Assembly (NCBI GenBank): GCA_021789755.1
Contig: JAJYJD010000202.1
Location: 1 to 6,538 of the forward strand
From: Bacteroidota bacterium
Lineage (GTDB): Bacteria; Bacteroidota; Ignavibacteria; Kryptoniales; JAKASW01
Direction: 5' to 3'
Length of the DNA stretch: 6,538 nt
Below, in pieces: positions 5,358 through 6,538 of the stretch (position 1 is its first letter; the number at the start of each line of letters is the position of its first letter). A model generated the notes under the pieces. That model was not told where the DNA came from. It made no database searches and saw only the letters and a program-made list of their open reading frames with translations. Both the position numbers and the translations under genes were made by a program.

Positions 5358-6538
5358 TTACTTGATTAGCATCATTCGCTTCGTCGAAATGTAATTCCCT
5401 GAACGCACCTGGTAGAGATACACTCCGCTCGCGAGAGAATTCCCGTCAAATGTGACCTCATACACGCCCGGTGCTTTCCTTTCGTTCACCAGCGTTGCGA
5501 CTTGTCTTCCCAAAACGTCGTACACCTTCAGCGTCACGAACCCTGATACCGGGATCGCGAAACGGATCTCGGTGGTGGGGTTGAACGGGTTCGGGAAATT
5601 TTGAGCGAGCGAGAACTGTTCGGGAAGGTTGGAGCTCACCGGATTTATTGCAGTTGGCACTAGTAGCTTTCCACCTGTGATCGAGATTTTCCCGTTCGGT
5701 CCCAGAGTGAACGGAATCGTGTTATCGAAGATACCAGCCACCAAATAAAGGGTGCCGTTGATGGTAGTTGATTGGAAAAGTGTTACAGTATCGGCATTGT
5801 CGATGGTCAGATCGTTTACCGTCGCCGGCAGTCCATCTCCGGTTACCTGCGTGGAACTACCGTCATACACATAATTGGCTCCGGTCGAGAAGGTCCGCTT
5901 TCCAGTGACGAGGATATTGCCAACCGTGTCGCCAACCGCAGTACCGGCCGTAATTCCGTCGACGCTGCCGATCCCGAGCGTGGCGGAATTATTGAGGTAG
6001 AACGCTTTTGTACCTATCAGACTGTCGGTGGGGCTGAGCATCAGATTACCGTTCACCACCCACTGTCCCCAGCCATGCGCTGCCGAGTCGGGTGCCTTGG
6101 CACCGCCCCACGGTCTCCCGCCCGTGAAGACAACTGTAGCCCCTGAAGCGATGGTATCGGTGGGAGTCGGGAAGTAACCGCCTGAATTCGGAGTGTAACC
6201 TATCGGCACCCCGAGCGAAACGGTCTGCTGCTTAGTCCCGACGAAGTTGAAGGCAAATATACCGCTAGAGTTGCCTGCGACCTTTGCCGTCTTATCGAGA
6301 GTGAGGTTACCTTTGAGATTAATCTCGCCAACTTCTCCGGTCGACGGCGCAGTCGAGCTGGTTCCCGCCTGCAACCTTCCTCCATTAATGAAAGTCAAAT
6401 TGCCGCCGACGTTGAAAATACCGATCCTGCTGTTGCCTAAAGTGGAGGCACTCGAGAAAGGTCCCATTCTGGCCATCGTGTTGAGGGTGGCAGCTGTATC
6501 TCCAACGGTCACGTTTCCGTCCACATTCCATGTGCACA
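5358..6538 (-). CDS. C-terminal part of a T9SS-exported surface protein (5' end off window)
   Basis: The frame is open to the right edge, so only the last 392 residues are visible and the true start lies outside. The GTG at 6524 is internal, since homology to the PL9 tail already begins at TWNV before it. Residues 1-100 (numbered from the first full codon) are a beta-rich module with repeated strands GNVTV, GNLTF and GNLTL. Further strand repeats follow to about 290 (NGNLML; DGSSTQVTGDGLPATVNDLTI; NGTLYL; NGKISI). The last 89 residues are a type A T9SS sorting domain: FSLAQNFPNPFNPTT, then YDVLGRQVATL, GVYEVTFDG, LASGVYLYQ and the tail STKRMMLIK. This domain directs passage across the outer membrane and is normally cleaved during surface attachment or release. 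No catalytic domain is visible. Because the tail matches that of the PL9 lyase next door, the missing N-terminus may be another polysaccharide-degrading domain, but that is inference. Confidence 0.93.
   Translation of the reverse strand, partial: CTWNVDGNVTVGDTAATLNTMARMGPFSSASTLGNSRIGIFNVGGNLTFINGGRLQAGTSSTAPSTGEVGEINLKGNLTLDKTAKVAGNSSGIFAFNFVGTKQQTVSLGVPIGYTPNSGGYFPTPTDTIASGATVVFTGGRPWGGAKAPDSAAHGWGQWVVNGNLMLSPTDSLIGTKAFYLNNSATLGIGSVDGITAGTAVGDTVGNILVTGKRTFSTGANYVYDGSSTQVTGDGLPATVNDLTIDNADTVTLFQSTTINGTLYLVAGIFDNTIPFTLGPNGKISITGGKLLVPTAINPVSSNLPEQFSLAQNFPNPFNPTTEIRFAIPVSGFVTLKVYDVLGRQVATLVNERKAPGVYEVTFDGNSLASGVYLYQVRSGNYISTKRMMLIK
5361..5627 (-). other. Type IX secretion C-terminal sorting domain
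   Basis: Encodes the last 89 residues of the protein ending at 5358. The PNPFNPTT turn, the VTLKVYDVLGRQV strand pair, GVYEVTFDG, LASGVYLYQ and the terminal RMMLIK are the conserved elements of the Por-secretion family in Bacteroidota and Ignavibacteriota. This is the strongest taxonomic and localisation marker in the window. Confidence 0.95.
6237..6536 (-). repeat. Shared tail module, copy in the upstream T9SS protein
   Basis: Encodes the first 100 visible residues of the upstream protein (TWNVDGNVTVGD, then IGIFNVGG, INGGRLQAGTS, INLKGNLTLD, AFNFVG). It is the partner of the module at 3-293. Here the sequence continues through further linker repeats into the sorting domain, which shows what probably follows in the truncated PL9 protein. 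Confidence 0.85.

Noticed and set aside
1..6538. CRISPR array, tRNA/rRNA, insertion sequence, phage or toxin-antitoxin genes
   Set aside because: No regularly spaced identical repeats, no RNA gene-like sequence, and no transposase or integrase motifs were seen on either strand.

Overview
The window is a compact pectin-degradation locus, with every credible gene on the minus strand. The organism is probably a member of the Bacteroidota/Ignavibacteriota (Chlorobi) group. The main reason is that the protein ending at 5358 carries a textbook C-terminal sorting domain of the type IX secretion system (T9SS): a PNPFNPTT motif, then YDVLGRQV, then a GVYLYQ strand and a short basic tail. The wording of this domain resembles the Ignavibacteria/Chlorobi style. 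Base composition is moderate, and some starts have recognisable Shine-Dalgarno sequences. The placement is inference, since there is no rRNA or marker gene.

In transcription order (right to left): (1) 5358-6538 is the C-terminal 392 residues of a large secreted protein whose start lies outside the window. It consists of beta-rich linker repeats plus the T9SS domain. (2) A 109-bp gap follows, holding a perfect 11-bp inverted repeat. (3) 3572-5227 (or 5248) is a GH28 family glycosidase of about 551 residues with a signal peptide. (4) 2120-3565 is a second, diverged GH28 enzyme of 481 residues with a signal peptide, only 6 bp downstream. (5) After 38 bp, 1-2081 encodes the first 693 residues of a secreted family PL9 pectate lyase. 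It has a signal peptide, a parallel beta-helix catalytic domain with all the known calcium and catalytic residues, and then non-catalytic beta-rich modules that run off the left edge.

The three downstream genes look like one transcription unit. The visible tail of the PL9 protein (residues 597-693) is homologous to the first 100 visible residues of the upstream protein, so PL9 most likely also ends in a T9SS sorting domain beyond the window. The two GH28 enzymes have no such tail. The likely division of labour is a PL9 lyase exported to the cell surface or medium to depolymerise the galacturonan backbone, and two GH28 enzymes in the periplasm trimming the imported oligosaccharides.

No RNA gene, CRISPR array, mobile element or transporter is visible. 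I do not see a wholly new system. The most interesting points are the shared tail module bracketing the GH28 pair, the variant active-site motifs of the first GH28, and the palindrome in front of the GH28 operon.
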